Shown in pieces: positions 15,822 to 24,931 of a stretch of DNA of 64,000 bases (positions are counted from its first letter, which is position 1; every line of letters begins with the position of its first letter). Source of the stretch: Microbacterium sp. CBA3102 (GTDB lineage Bacteria; Actinomycetota; Actinomycetes; Actinomycetales; Microbacteriaceae); contig NZ_CP042412.1 in the NCBI RefSeq assembly GCF_007954505.1, positions 3,596,001-3,660,000 on the forward strand, read 5' to 3'. A program made the position numbers and the translations under genes. The notes beneath the pieces were generated by a model that searched no databases, was not told the origin of the DNA, and saw only the letters and a program-made list of their open reading frames with translations.

Positions 15822-17780
15822 ATGGTCGGACCAGGGCAGATCGTGCAGGTGGACGGTCGCCGACTGCGCGTGACGAATCTCGACAAGGTCGTCTACCCGG
15901 ACACCGGCACGACCAAGGGCGAGGTCATCGCCTACTACAGCGCGATCGCCCCGCTCATCCTGCCCCTCCTCGACGGACGCCCGGTCACGCGCAAGCGCTG
16001 GGTCGAAGGCGTCGGGACGAGGGACGCTCCCGCGGATGCGTTCTTCACGAAGCAGCTCGAACCGGGGGCACCGGCCTGGATCCCGCGGCAGGCGATCCAG
16101 CATTCGGACGGCCCGAAGGAGTACCCCCTCGTCGAGGACGTGCCGACGCTGGTGTGGCTCGCTCAGGTCGCCGCGATCGAACTGCACGTGCCGCAGTGGC
16201 GCTTCGCTCCGGACGGGAGCCCGGGTCGCCCCGATCGCCTCGTTCTCGACCTGGACCCGGGCCCCGGTGTCGGACTCGCACAGTGCGCCGAAGTCGCGCG
16301 CTTCGCACGCGTCATCTTGACGGACATGGGGCTCGATCCGCTCCCGGTCACGAGCGGGAGCAAGGGTCTGCACCTGTATGCGGCCCTCCCCGGGGAGCAG
16401 ACGAGCGACGAGATCTCGGCGGTCGTGAAGGAACTCGCCCGCCTGATCGAGAACGACCATCCCGATCTGGCCACGAGCGTCATGTCGAAGGCCGAGCGAG
16501 GCGGGAAGGTGTTCCTGGACTGGAGCCAGAACAACGGCAAGAAGACGACCATCTCGCCGTACTCGCTCCGGGGGCGGGCACAGCCGTGGGTCGCGGCTCC
16601 GCGCACCTGGGACGAACTCGATGACCCGGATCTGGCCCAGCTCGACCTCGACGAGGTACTCGCCCGCGCAGCCGCGGGAATCGATCCGCTCGCCGGGCTC
16701 CGCCCGCAGGAGGCCTCGTCGGCCCCAACACCTCCCCCGGCTCACCGGCCCCGTCACCCGCGGGGCGCTTCGGCCCCTTCACGGGGCGCCACGGCCGCGC
16801 CCCTCGCGCCGATGCTCGCCGAGAACGGCACCGCCGGGGTCACGCGGGCGCTGAGCGATCCGTCCTGGGTCGAGGTGAAATGGGACGGCATCCGAGCCTT
16901 GGGCACCTGGGCCGACGGACGGATGCTCCTGCACGCGCGGCGCGGCACCGACATCACGACCCGCTATCCGGAACTCACCGCCGACGGCGCCCCTTTCCTG
17001 CCCGTCGCCGACGCGATCGTGGATGGGGAGATCGTGGCGTTCGACGGCCAGGGACGCCCGAGCTTCTCCCTGCTGCAGAACCGCATGCATCTGACCCGTC
17101 CGCGCGAGATCGAGCGGGAGGTGGTCCGCACGCCGATCGTGTACATGCTCTTCGACCTGCTGAGCCTCGACGGGCACGATCTCACGGGCATGCCGCTGCG
17201 CGAGCGCCGCATCCTGCTCGAAGACGTCGTCGCAGGCCTCGACGCCCCGATACAGATCCCTCCTGTCTTCGACGACGTCGACGCGGCCCTCGCTGCCAGC
17301 AGGGAGTTCGGTCTCGAAGGCGTCGTGGTGAAGGACCCGCAGTCCCGTTACCGCCCGGGGCAGCGCAGCCCGTCCTGGCTGAAGCTCAAGCACACGCGCA
17401 TGCAGGAGGCCGTGATCGTCGGGATCCGGCCGGGCAAAGGCGATCGCGAGAGCACACTCGGCTCGCTCCTGCTCGCGGTGCCCGACCGCTCCGGCGGCCG
17501 AGGCGGATCAGCGCCGTTGCGCTACGTCGGGAGGGTGGGAACCGGATTCACCGACCGCATCCTCCGCGATCTGCTCGCACGCCTCGACCCGCTGCGCAGG
17601 GAGACAGCGCCCCTCGACGGCGTGCCCGCGCCCGACGCGTCCGACGCGCTCTGGGTGCATCCCGAGCTCGTGGGCGAAGTCGAGTTCGCCAATTGGACCC
17701 CCGATGGGGTGCTCCGACACGCACGATGGCGAGGGTTGCGGCCCGACAAGGAGCCGGGCGACATCGTCGTGGAGCGCTGA
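15822..17780 (+). CDS. ligD: ATP-dependent DNA ligase LigD with polymerase and ligase domains only
   Basis: 652 residues. The POL (primase-polymerase) domain spans about 5-285, with metal-binding LDLDPG (D143, D145), SGSKGLHLY (H184) and FLDWSQN (D233). A Pro/Ala/Arg-rich linker (about 290-325) leads to the ligase domain: nucleotidyl-acceptor motif EVKWDGIR with Lys353, DGEIVAFD, LFDLLSLDG, EGVVVKDP and WLKLKHTR, then the OB fold. The phosphoesterase domain found in many LigD proteins is missing. It fills and seals ends held by Ku, which is encoded divergently. The start is placed by the leaderless promoter. Confidence 0.95.
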   Translation: MVGPGQIVQVDGRRLRVTNLDKVVYPDTGTTKGEVIAYYSAIAPLILPLLDGRPVTRKRWVEGVGTRDAPADAFFTKQLEPGAPAWIPRQAIQHSDGPKEYPLVEDVPTLVWLAQVAAIELHVPQWRFAPDGSPGRPDRLVLDLDPGPGVGLAQCAEVARFARVILTDMGLDPLPVTSGSKGLHLYAALPGEQTSDEISAVVKELARLIENDHPDLATSVMSKAERGGKVFLDWSQNNGKKTTISPYSLRGRAQPWVAAPRTWDELDDPDLAQLDLDEVLARAAAGIDPLAGLRPQEASSAPTPPPAHRPRHPRGASAPSRGATAAPLAPMLAENGTAGVTRALSDPSWVEVKWDGIRALGTWADGRMLLHARRGTDITTRYPELTADGAPFLPVADAIVDGEIVAFDGQGRPSFSLLQNRMHLTRPREIEREVVRTPIVYMLFDLLSLDGHDLTGMPLRERRILLEDVVAGLDAPIQIPPVFDDVDAALAASREFGLEGVVVKDPQSRYRPGQRSPSWLKLKHTRMQEAVIVGIRPGKGDRESTLGSLLLAVPDRSGGRGGSAPLRYVGRVGTGFTDRILRDLLARLDPLRRETAPLDGVPAPDASDALWVHPELVGEVEFANWTPDGVLRHARWRGLRPDKEPGDIVVER

Positions 17781-17802
17781 CCACTCCCCCGCACCGGAGC
17801 GT

Positions 17803-18723
17803 TCAGGCGTGATGAGGCTCGCAGTCCGACTTCTCAGCCGGCTCGATCTGGAAGGTCGAATGCTCGACATCGAAGTGATCGGCCAAGCACGCCTGCATGT
17901 CGGAGAGGAGCTGCGTCGACCTCCCGTCGGCGAACAGCTGCGGCTCGACGGTGACATGCGCCGTGAACACCGGCGCGCCCCGCGTGAGCTGCCACACGTG
18001 CACATCGTGCACGCCGACCACACCGTCGTACCCCAGCAGGTGGGTGCGGATGTCACTGACGGCGGTCCCCTTGGGCGCCGACTCGGCGAGGACCGAGAAC
18101 ACTTCGCGCAGCAGCGCGATCGCTCGCGGGATGATCATCGCCGCGATGAACAGGGAGGCGATCGCATCGGCCGGCATCCATCCCGTCAGGAGGATCACGA
18201 TCGCGGCGACGATGACCGCGGCGGACCCGATCAGGTCTCCCATCACCTCGAGATAAGCGCCGCGCACATTGATACTCGTGCGCTGCGCACGGCTGAGCAA
18301 CCACATCGAGACGGCATTCGCCAGCAGGCCGACGACGGCGACCACGAGCATGAGCCCGCCGGCGACCTCGACGTCGCCGGGGTTCAGCAGGCGGCCGATG
18401 CCCTCGATCGCCACCCACGTGGCCAGGGCGATCAGGATCACGGCATTGATCAACGCGCCGAACACCTCGGCGCGTTGATACCCGAAGGTCCGTCGATCAT
18501 CGGCTGGTCGCGCGGCCACGGTCGCGGCGATGAGCGCGATCACGAGCGCGGAGGCGTCCGTGAACATGTGCGCGGCGTCGGCGAGCAAGGCGAGCGAGCC
18601 GGTCAGGATCGCACCGACGACCTGCACGACCATCACGGTCGCCGTGAGCGTCAGCGAGATCGCCAGCAGGCGTCGACTGTTGGCCGAACGGATGCCGCCG
18701 GCGGCGGGTGCGTGATCGTGCAT
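17803..18723 (-). CDS. Cation diffusion facilitator (CzcD-like) metal exporter
   Basis: 306 residues, six membrane helices and a C-terminal cytoplasmic domain (VHDVHVWQLTRGAPVFTAHVTVE), the CDF layout. The first metal site HMFTD (H52, D56) in helix 2 is canonical. The second, in helix 5, reads EVMGD (E159, D163) in place of the usual HxxxD. The N-terminus and C-terminus have His residues (MHDHA, CEPHHA). Expected role: proton-coupled export of Zn2+ or another divalent metal. A TAGCCT box ends six bases before the ATG. Confidence 0.92.
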   Translation of the reverse strand: MHDHAPAAGGIRSANSRRLLAISLTLTATVMVVQVVGAILTGSLALLADAAHMFTDASALVIALIAATVAARPADDRRTFGYQRAEVFGALINAVILIALATWVAIEGIGRLLNPGDVEVAGGLMLVVAVVGLLANAVSMWLLSRAQRTSINVRGAYLEVMGDLIGSAAVIVAAIVILLTGWMPADAIASLFIAAMIIPRAIALLREVFSVLAESAPKGTAVSDIRTHLLGYDGVVGVHDVHVWQLTRGAPVFTAHVTVEPQLFADGRSTQLLSDMQACLADHFDVEHSTFQIEPAEKSDCEPHHA

Positions 18724-18729
18724 GCCCCC

Positions 18730-18735
18730 AGGCTA
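18730..18735 (-). promoter_or_regulatory. -10 box of the CDF exporter gene
   Basis: TAGCCT on the minus strand with six bases (GGGGGC) to the ATG. No metal-regulator dyad was noticed nearby. Confidence 0.5.
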
Positions 18736-18808
18736 GACCGGGAATCACAGCCGGAAGGCGTGTTCGCCCTAGTCGGGAAGGGTAACGATTCTCAGCGTCA
18801 CCAGCAGT

Positions 18809-19387
18809 TCACCGACGGGTGCGCACGTAGGTGAGCACGACGCATCCGTTGTCGAAGGTCCGGGCTTCCTCGAGGTCGAACGACTTCGGCGCGAACGCGA
18901 ACCTCGCCATCGGGATCCCGTCTCCCGCGATCACCGGATACTTCTTGACGATGAGGCGGTCGATCTCGTCGATCAGCGCTCCGGCGAGCAGAGCGCCTCC
19001 GGCGAGGTAGATCCCCAGCCCGTCCTCGGCCTTCACCTGCCGCACGCGTTCGACCGGATCGGTGCGCACGATCTCGACGTTCGGATCCGCGGGATCGGCG
19101 AGCGTGCCGCTGAACACGATGGTGCGCAGGTGCGCGTACGGGTCGGTCACCCCCACCTGCAACGCCGGCTCGTAGGTCCGGCGCCCCATGAGCACCGTGT
19201 CGAACTGCGTCACCGGAGCGTCTGCCCCTCCGCGCCCCGCGCGGGCGAAGGTCGGCTGCACGTCGGCGAACTCCGTGCCGAGCGACTCGGCGAACGCCGG
19301 GGTGACGGGATAGAAGTCGACCTCGTCCGCGGGGCCCGCGATGAAGCCGTCGAGGGAGACACCGATGTAATAGGTCAGTTCACGCAT
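18809..19387 (-). CDS. RibD C-terminal / dihydrofolate reductase-like protein
   Basis: 192 residues from ATG 19387, set by a well-formed promoter whose -10 ends six bases upstream. The fold motifs are LTYYIGVSLDGFIAGPADEVD at the N-terminus, VLMGRRTYE in the middle and IYLAGGALLAGALIDEIDRLIVKKYPVIAGDGIP, the NADPH-binding part of the RibD_C/YyaP/YwjB group. It is a stand-alone reductase of unknown substrate. Its promoter overlaps a 30-base dyad, so it is probably repressed by a dedicated regulator not seen beside it. Confidence 0.88.
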   Translation of the reverse strand: MRELTYYIGVSLDGFIAGPADEVDFYPVTPAFAESLGTEFADVQPTFARAGRGGADAPVTQFDTVLMGRRTYEPALQVGVTDPYAHLRTIVFSGTLADPADPNVEIVRTDPVERVRQVKAEDGLGIYLAGGALLAGALIDEIDRLIVKKYPVIAGDGIPMARFAFAPKSFDLEEARTFDNGCVVLTYVRTRR

Positions 19388-19393
19388 GCCCTC

Positions 19394-19423
19394 ACGATAA
19401 GCACTACACGTGAAGTACGTCAA
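19394..19423 (-). promoter_or_regulatory. Promoter of the RibD-like gene
   Basis: On the minus strand: -35 TTGACG (19418-19423), 18-base spacer, -10 TATCGT (19394-19399), six bases (GAGGGC), ATG. It is the most complete sigma70-type leaderless promoter in the window. Confidence 0.7.
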
Positions 19424-19431
19424 CCGTAGTG
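19402..19431. promoter_or_regulatory. 30-base dyad operator over the RibD-like promoter
   Basis: A symmetric 30-base element with 11 of 15 paired positions; the outer arms CACTAC (19402-19407) and GTAGTG (19426-19431) are perfect and the centre is GT/AC. It covers the spacer and the -35 box. Size and symmetry fit a dimeric or tetrameric helix-turn-helix repressor such as TetR or ArsR type; which one is unknown. Confidence 0.55.
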
Positions 19432-19449
19432 GTTACGCTTCTTCGGACC

Positions 19450-20043
19450 TCAGAGTGCAGCGAGCAACGGCAGCAGTTCCGCGAACGCACGCGCACGATG
19501 CGACTGCGACTGCTTCTCCTCCGCACTGAAGTCGCCCACCGTACGCTCCTCGCCGTGCGGCTGACCGTCGGGGATGAAGATCGGGTCGTAGCCGAAACCA
19601 CCGCCACCGGACGCCTCGTGTGACAGACGCCCCGGCCACCGGCCTTCGACGACCTGTTCCCGGCCGTCGGGCATCACCAGGGCGATGGTCGAGGTGAAGT
19701 GCGCGGTCCGATGCGGGTCGGCGATGTCGCGCAGCTGATCGAGCAGGAGCGCGAGATTCGCCCCGGCATCCTTCTTCTGGCCCGCCCAGTACGCGGAGAA
19801 GACCCCGGGCGAACCGCCCAGGACGTTGACGCAGATACCGGAGTCGTCGGCCAGAGCGGGGAGCCCGGTGTGCGTCGCCGCCGCCCTCGCCTTGATCAGT
19901 GCGTTCTCGGCGAAGGTCACGCCGTCCTCGACCGGTTCCGGGCCGTCGTAGCCGACGACCTCGAGGTCCGGTCGTGCCTGCGCGACGATCTGCTGGAACT
20001 CCGCGACCTTGTGCGGATTGTGCGTCGCGAGGACGACCTTCAT
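19450..20043 (-). CDS. rdgB: RdgB/HAM1 family non-canonical purine NTP pyrophosphatase
   Basis: 197 residues from an ATG that overlaps the rph stop as ATGA. Motifs: [13 protein letters not shown] at the N-terminus (substrate binding), [22 protein letters not shown] with the catalytic acid pair, the [20 protein letters not shown] block, and SHRARAF near the end. It hydrolyses ITP, XTP and dITP to keep them out of nucleic acids. It is the third gene of murI-rph-rdgB, an order shared by many actinobacteria. Confidence 0.96.
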   Translation of the reverse strand: MKVVLATHNPHKVAEFQQIVAQARPDLEVVGYDGPEPVEDGVTFAENALIKARAAATHTGLPALADDSGICVNVLGGSPGVFSAYWAGQKKDAGANLALLLDQLRDIADPHRTAHFTSTIALVMPDGREQVVEGRWPGRLSHEASGGGGFGYDPIFIPDGQPHGEERTVGDFSAEEKQSQSHRARAFAELLPLLAAL

Positions 20044-20783
20044 CGTCGCTCCCCCGCCAACGCGGCGAGCTGCTTGCCCTTCAGCTCGTCGCATCCGGAC
20101 ACTCCGAGCTCGAGCAGCGCATCCAGTTCGCGCTTGTCGAACGGCGCCCCCTCGGCTGTGCCCTGGACCTCGACGAACAGTCCGCGGCCCGTGACCACGA
20201 CGTTCATGTCGGTCTCGGCGCGCACGTCCTCGACGTATGCCAGATCGAGCATGGGCTCGCCGTCGATGATCCCGACCGACACCGCGGCCACGGAGTCGAG
20301 CAGCGGCGTGGAGTTCTTGCCGATGAACTTCTTCTCGCGCCCCCACTCGATCGCGTCGGCCAGCGCGACGTACGCGCCGGTGATGGCCGCGGTGCGCGTG
20401 CCCCCGTCCGCCTGCAGCACGTCGCAGTCGATGACGATCGTGTTCTCACCGAGCGCCTTGGTGTCGACCACGGCGCGAAGGGCGCGACCGATGAGCCGGG
20501 AGATCTCGTGCGTGCGTCCGCCGATGCGCCCCTTCACGCTCTCGCGGTCGTTGCGACTGTTCGTGGCGCGCGGGAGCATGGCGTACTCGGCCGTGACCCA
20601 CCCCTTGCCCTTGCCGGTCAACCAGCGCGGGACGCCGTTGGTGAACGAGGCGGTGCACAGCACCTTCGTGCCGCCGAAGCTGATCAGGGCCGAACCCTCG
20701 GCCTGTGCGCTCCAGCCGCGCTCGATGGTGATCTCACGCAGCTGATCGGTGGAACGGCCGTCGACGCGGACGATGTCGGTCAT
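20040..20783 (-). CDS. rph: Ribonuclease PH
   Basis: 247 residues, normal length. It trims tRNA 3' ends phosphorolytically. Seen are the RNase PH core [39 protein letters not shown], the Arg-rich loop [34 protein letters not shown], and [24 protein letters not shown] with the catalytic Asp region. An ATG with GAGAAG upstream starts it. The stop overlaps rdgB. It probably reads from the murI promoter across a 53-base gap. Confidence 0.97.
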   Translation of the reverse strand: MTDIVRVDGRSTDQLREITIERGWSAQAEGSALISFGGTKVLCTASFTNGVPRWLTGKGKGWVTAEYAMLPRATNSRNDRESVKGRIGGRTHEISRLIGRALRAVVDTKALGENTIVIDCDVLQADGGTRTAAITGAYVALADAIEWGREKKFIGKNSTPLLDSVAAVSVGIIDGEPMLDLAYVEDVRAETDMNVVVTGRGLFVEVQGTAEGAPFDKRELDALLELGVSGCDELKGKQLAALAGERR

Positions 20784-20836
20784 GTGCTTCTCTCGGGTCA
20801 GGGTGATGCGTCGAGTCGGGATGGCTCGACACGGTG

Positions 20837-21667
20837 TTACTCGAAGGTGTGCTCGGGAAGGGTGATCACGCCGGTCTGGACGAGCTGCACGTCGCGGACC
20901 TCCCGGCCCATCAGGCGATTGGCCAGCGCGGTGAAGTCATCGGCCGAGACGCCGGTGGCCTCGTAGACATAGGTGGCCGTGGCATCGGGCGGTGCGAGCA
21001 GATCTCCCCGCACCAGCTGACGGTAGACGTCGCCGGCGGTCTCATCGTCGCTGGAGACGAGCGTCACGCCCTCCCCCATCACGTAGCTGATCGCACCGCG
21101 CAGGAACGGATAGTGCGTGCAGCCGAGGACCAGGGTGTCGACGCCGGCGTCCCGCAGCGGGGCGAGGTACTCCTCGGCGACGGCGAGCACTTCGGGAGTA
21201 CCGGTGATCCCCGCTTCGACGAACTCGACGAATCGCGGACAGGCGGCCGTGAAGACCTGCAGCCGCTCGTTCACCTCGAGCATGTCCTGGTACGCGCGCG
21301 ATCCGATCGTGCCGACCGTGCCGATCACGCCGACGCGCCCGTTCCTCGTGGTGGAGACGGCGCGGCGGACGGCGGGGCCGATCACCTCGACCACCGGGAT
21401 GTCGTAGCGCTCGCGTGCGTCGCGGAGCATGGCCGACGACGCGGTGTTGCACGCGATCACGAGCATCTTCACGCCCTGCTCGACGAGTGTGTCCAGCACC
21501 TCGAGGGAATAGCGACGCACGTCGGCGATGGGCTTGGGGCCGTAGGGGGAATGGGCGGTGTCGCCGATATAGACGAACGACTCACGGGGCAGCTGGGCGC
21601 GGATGGCCCGCGCCACCGTGAGCCCGCCGACACCGGAGTCGAAGATCCCGATGGGCGCGTCGTTCAT
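20837..21667 (-). CDS. murI: Glutamate racemase
   Basis: 276 residues. It makes D-glutamate for peptidoglycan. N-terminal [18 protein letters not shown], catalytic Cys in [12 protein letters not shown] and in LGCTHYPFL, and [11 protein letters not shown] are all present. The open frame extends far upstream into pncB antisense, but the ATG at 21667 is fixed by a TAGGCT box ending 8 bases before it, which also contains a GGGGAG stretch. First gene of murI-rph-rdgB and divergent from pncB. Confidence 0.97.
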   Translation of the reverse strand: MNDAPIGIFDSGVGGLTVARAIRAQLPRESFVYIGDTAHSPYGPKPIADVRRYSLEVLDTLVEQGVKMLVIACNTASSAMLRDARERYDIPVVEVIGPAVRRAVSTTRNGRVGVIGTVGTIGSRAYQDMLEVNERLQVFTAACPRFVEFVEAGITGTPEVLAVAEEYLAPLRDAGVDTLVLGCTHYPFLRGAISYVMGEGVTLVSSDDETAGDVYRQLVRGDLLAPPDATATYVYEATGVSADDFTALANRLMGREVRDVQLVQTGVITLPEHTFE

Positions 21668-21675
21668 GACTCCCC

Positions 21676-21681
21676 AGCCTA
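21676..21681 (-). promoter_or_regulatory. -10 box of murI
   Basis: TAGGCT on the minus strand, 8 bases from the murI ATG. The adjacent GGGGAG could serve as a ribosome site only if transcription starts further upstream. Confidence 0.5.
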
Positions 21682-21711
21682 CCCGCGTGCGCACCTCCGC
21701 GTGCATCAGCA

Positions 21712-21729
21712 CGCTCAGTAAGCTGAGCG
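21712..21729. promoter_or_regulatory. Perfect dyad over the pncB -10 box
   Basis: CGCTCAG (21712-21718) and CTGAGCG (21723-21729) form a perfect 7-base inverted repeat with a 4-base centre (TAAG). The dyad contains the -10 hexamer TAAGCT and ends one base before the pncB ATG, an ideal place for a repressor. It does not obviously match known NiaR or NrtR operators. Confidence 0.5.
21719..21724 (+). promoter_or_regulatory. -10 box of pncB
   Basis: TAAGCT with six bases (GAGCGC) to the ATG; it lies inside the dyad at 21712-21729. Confidence 0.55.
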
Positions 21730-21730
21730 C

Positions 21731-23056
21731 ATGACCACGTCGACGGCGCTGCTCACCGACCGCTACGAGCTGACGATGCTCGCTGCCTCGCTCCGCGACG
21801 GGACGGCTTTCCGCCCGAGCGTCTTCGAGCTCTTCTCCCGCCGACTCTCCGGCGGCCGCCGATTCGGAGTGGTCGCAGGCACCGGACGATTCCTCGAACT
21901 GCTGCGCGAGTTCCGCTTCGGTGACGACGAGTTGCGATTCCTCCGCGACGAGCATGTGGTCGACGCGACATCGCTGAAGCACCTCGAGGAGTACCGCTTC
22001 ACGGGCACGATCCGGGGCTATCGAGAGGGCGAGCTCTACTTCCCCGGCTCCCCCATCCTCACCGTCGAGGGAACGTTCGCGGACGCCGTGGTGCTGGAGA
22101 CACTCGCTCTGAGCGTGCTCAACCACGACTCCGCCGTGGCCACGGCCGCATCGCGGATGAGCATCGCCGCGGGCGAGCGTCCGCTGGCGGAGATGGGCTC
22201 GCGCCGTGCTGCTGAACGTTCCGCGGTCGCGGCCGCACGCGCCGCGTACATCGCAGGGTTCAGCGCCACCAGCAACCTCGAAGCGGGGCGGAGCTGGGGC
22301 ATCCCGACGATGGGCACCGCCGCTCATTCCTGGACGCTCCTGCACGACACCGAGGAAGAGGCGTTCCGCGCACAGGTCGACAGCATGGGCGTCGGCACGA
22401 CGCTGCTCGTCGACACGTACGACATCCGGAACGGGGTCGAGACCGCGATCCGCGTCGCGGGCACCGACCTGGGCGGCGTGCGTATCGATTCGGGCGATCT
22501 CCCGATCGTCGCCGGTGATGTGCGGGTGCAGCTCGACGAACTCGGGGCGACGTCCACGCGGATCACCGTGACGAGCGACCTCGACGAGTATGCGATCGCG
22601 GCACTCGCCGCGTCGCCGGTCGACGCCTACGGTGTCGGGACATCGGTCGTCACCGGCTCCGGATACCCGACCGCGAGCATGGTCTACAAGCTCGTGGCAC
22701 GGCAGGACGCGGCGGGGGCCTGGATCGCGGTCGCCAAGGCGTCCGCGGACAAGGCCTCGTACGGCGGACGCAAGGCCGCGTTCCGGACGCTCGTCGACGG
22801 CGTCGCGACCGCGGAGACGGTCGTGGTCTCCGACGGCTTCGAGGAGCTGGACACGCCATCGGAGCATCCCGACGGCCGCCCGCTGCAGGTGACGTTCGTC
22901 GAGGCGGGCGACATCGACACCGCACACGAGGGGACGGAGGGAACGGCGGCCGCGCGGACGCACCACCTGCGGGTGCGCGAGGAGCTTCCCGTACGCGCTC
23001 TCGCGCTCAGCAAGTCCGACCCGGCGATTCCCACCGTGTACGTCGAGGCCGACTGA
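21731..23056 (+). CDS. pncB: Nicotinate phosphoribosyltransferase
   Basis: 441 residues. It converts nicotinate, PRPP and ATP to nicotinate mononucleotide in NAD salvage. N-terminal [13 protein letters not shown] is diagnostic; GTAAHSW carries the autophosphorylated His199; VRIDSGDLP and [23 protein letters not shown] form the phosphate and ribose sites. It is divergent from murI. A -10 box six bases before the ATG implies a leaderless mRNA, and the perfect dyad over this box suggests repression. It ends two bases from the convergent DUF3039 gene. Confidence 0.96.
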   Translation: MTTSTALLTDRYELTMLAASLRDGTAFRPSVFELFSRRLSGGRRFGVVAGTGRFLELLREFRFGDDELRFLRDEHVVDATSLKHLEEYRFTGTIRGYREGELYFPGSPILTVEGTFADAVVLETLALSVLNHDSAVATAASRMSIAAGERPLAEMGSRRAAERSAVAAARAAYIAGFSATSNLEAGRSWGIPTMGTAAHSWTLLHDTEEEAFRAQVDSMGVGTTLLVDTYDIRNGVETAIRVAGTDLGGVRIDSGDLPIVAGDVRVQLDELGATSTRITVTSDLDEYAIAALAASPVDAYGVGTSVVTGSGYPTASMVYKLVARQDAAGAWIAVAKASADKASYGGRKAAFRTLVDGVATAETVVVSDGFEELDTPSEHPDGRPLQVTFVEAGDIDTAHEGTEGTAAARTHHLRVREELPVRALALSKSDPAIPTVYVEAD

Positions 23057-23058
23057 GG

Positions 23059-23325
23059 TCAGCCGATCATCGACTCGTAGATCTCCTTGCACGTGGGGCA
23101 GATCGGGAACTTCTCCGGGTCACGACCCGGCGTCCACTTCTTGCCGCACAGCGCGCGCACCGGCTTGCCGGTGATCGCAGACTCGAGGATCTTGTCCTTC
23201 TTCACGTAATGCGAGAAGCGCTCATGGTCGCCCGGTTCGAGATTCTCCTCGCGGAGGAGCTCTTCCAGTTCGCGATCAAGCGTTGCCACGCCGCCCTGAT
23301 CGGGGCTGTCCAGCGGAGTACTCAT
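23059..23325 (-). CDS. DUF3039 protein
   Basis: 88 residues, the size of this actinobacterial family. The conserved block is [55 protein letters not shown], with three Cys (ALCGKKW, CPTC) and a Trp that look like a small zinc-binding fold. The function of the family is not known. A TAGACT box ends six bases before the ATG. It is convergent with pncB. Confidence 0.93.
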   Translation of the reverse strand: MSTPLDSPDQGGVATLDRELEELLREENLEPGDHERFSHYVKKDKILESAITGKPVRALCGKKWTPGRDPEKFPICPTCKEIYESMIG

Positions 23326-23331
23326 CCCGTG

Positions 23332-23337
23332 AGTCTA
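23332..23337 (-). promoter_or_regulatory. -10 box of the DUF3039 gene
   Basis: TAGACT on the minus strand, six bases (CACGGG) before the ATG. Confidence 0.5.
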
Positions 23338-23365
23338 GCGGCGTCGAGCCCCTCGCGGGCGGGTG

Positions 23366-24931
23366 TCACGCGGTCTCGACGAACTCCATCAGCCGCTCAC
23401 CGCTGTGCTCGAAGATGCGACCGCCGATGACCGCACCCGCGGCGAGGACGCCGAGGCCGATGAGAAGGCCGACCCAGAACGTCGCCGGCGCATACGCCGA
23501 ACCCTCGACGATCGTGGCCGCGAACAGCCAGATCGTCGGGACGCTGAGCACGATCGCGCCGAGGAACGCTGCAGCAGGCCCGTACGCTCCGCGCGACGTC
23601 GGCCGCTGCGGCTGCTGGAACGGACTGTCGCCGGGACGGGAGACCGCGTACGGCGCGACCACCGAGACGATGCTCGAGATGCCCAGGGCGGAGAAGAGCA
23701 GGCTCGCTGCGAGGCCGCCGAGCGGAAGGAGCAGCCTCCAGTCTCCGATCAGCAGCAGCGAGAGCGGTACCGCGATCGCGAGGACCGGAATCGCGACGAG
23801 CAGCACGGGAACCAGTCGACCGAGGCGATCGGGAAGCCCACGCACGCCGCTCGCGACGTGGGTCCACAGTGCGGTCGAGTCGTAGGCGACGTCGTTGTGC
23901 GGCAGCCATCCGAAGAACAGTGCCATCACCGGCACCGGCACGAGCGCGGCGATCTCGATCGGCACGCCGGCGACGATCAGCGGCAGCATGGTGAGCACAC
24001 CGGCGACCGGGACGACGATGATGTTCATGATGTAGCGGCGATCCCGGAGCCAGTACACGAGGCTCCGCGAGGCGATCGCACCGAACGCATTGGACGGCAG
24101 CAGCCCGAACCAGCCGAGTCCGGTGCGCTCTCGCGAGGCGACGGGACGCTCAGTCGTCGTGAGCAGGCGTCGCACGAGCCAGGTCCAGGCCGCCCAGAGG
24201 AGACCGACGGTGAGGACGGCGATGATGCCGCTGACCCAGGCAGCCGCGGTCTCGCCCGCCGCGGATGCGAAGAGGAAGGCGGGCGACGCCGCGAACGGGG
24301 TGAACCCGAGCACGGTCGACAGCGTCGACAGGGAATCAGGCACGAGCCCATCCCAGCGCAGGGAGCCGAGGAACACCGCCACGGGGAACGCGATCACGAG
24401 CAGAGCGAGGGCGAACAACGCCGTGAGCTCCCGGGACCGACGCTCCGGCAGCAGCAGGGCGTTGATGGCCATGCCGATCCGCGATATGAGCACGGTCGTG
24501 AGGATGCCGATGATCGTCATCAGCACCGCGAGGGGCCAGGGCGTGCCGTCTCCGATCGCGACGATGCAGACGCTCGTGTAGACGGCGACGAGGGCGAGAC
24601 TGGGCACACTGACGAATGAGGCGAGCGTGAGCACCCACGGCATCCGGCGCTCGTCCACACCGAACACGGCGAAGCGTCGCGGGTCGAGCGGGTCGACCGC
24701 GCCGACGAGGATCGGGCCCACGAGGAAACCCAGGAGCAGCGCGGCTCCACCGAGCACCGTGACCGCCTGCGCGACCGGGACGGGCGCACCCGACAGCGTG
24801 AACACGGCGATGCACACCACGGTCGTGACGGCGATGACGGCCGCGAACACGAGGAGCGTCCGAAGCCGACGCTCGCCGCGGAGCGACCCGAGAAGGAGAG
24901 CGAGCCTCAGTCGGAGAACGTGTGCAGCCAC
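23366..24931 (-). CDS. ABC exporter permease, multi-spanning
   Basis: 521 residues with at least ten hydrophobic segments spread along the chain and no extracellular domain of note. The GTG start lies inside the end of the upstream ATPase gene (25-base overlap), so the two proteins are made together. The pattern (ERRSRELTALFAL, RDRRYIMNIIVVPVAG, WLPHNDVAYDSTALWTHVASGVRGLPDRLGRLVPVL) resembles large ABC-2-type permeases of actinobacteria of unknown cargo. A cargo cannot be assigned. Confidence 0.82.
   Translation of the reverse strand: MAAHVLRLRLALLLGSLRGERRLRTLLVFAAVIAVTTVVCIAVFTLSGAPVPVAQAVTVLGGAALLLGFLVGPILVGAVDPLDPRRFAVFGVDERRMPWVLTLASFVSVPSLALVAVYTSVCIVAIGDGTPWPLAVLMTIIGILTTVLISRIGMAINALLLPERRSRELTALFALALLVIAFPVAVFLGSLRWDGLVPDSLSTLSTVLGFTPFAASPAFLFASAAGETAAAWVSGIIAVLTVGLLWAAWTWLVRRLLTTTERPVASRERTGLGWFGLLPSNAFGAIASRSLVYWLRDRRYIMNIIVVPVAGVLTMLPLIVAGVPIEIAALVPVPVMALFFGWLPHNDVAYDSTALWTHVASGVRGLPDRLGRLVPVLLVAIPVLAIAVPLSLLLIGDWRLLLPLGGLAASLLFSALGISSIVSVVAPYAVSRPGDSPFQQPQRPTSRGAYGPAAAFLGAIVLSVPTIWLFAATIVEGSAYAPATFWVGLLIGLGVLAAGAVIGGRIFEHSGERLMEFVETA

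Noticed and set aside
21668..23092. Upstream extension of the murI frame (and likewise of the tadC, lpdA, deoA and permease frames) into neighbouring genes
   Set aside because: The extensions run antisense or out of frame through other real genes; internal starts are supported by -10 boxes, overlaps or conserved N-termini.
23326..23365. Short gaps between convergent or tandem genes as possible small genes
   Set aside because: Apart from flp and accE, no short frame with a start, ribosome site and sensible composition was seen in the gaps.
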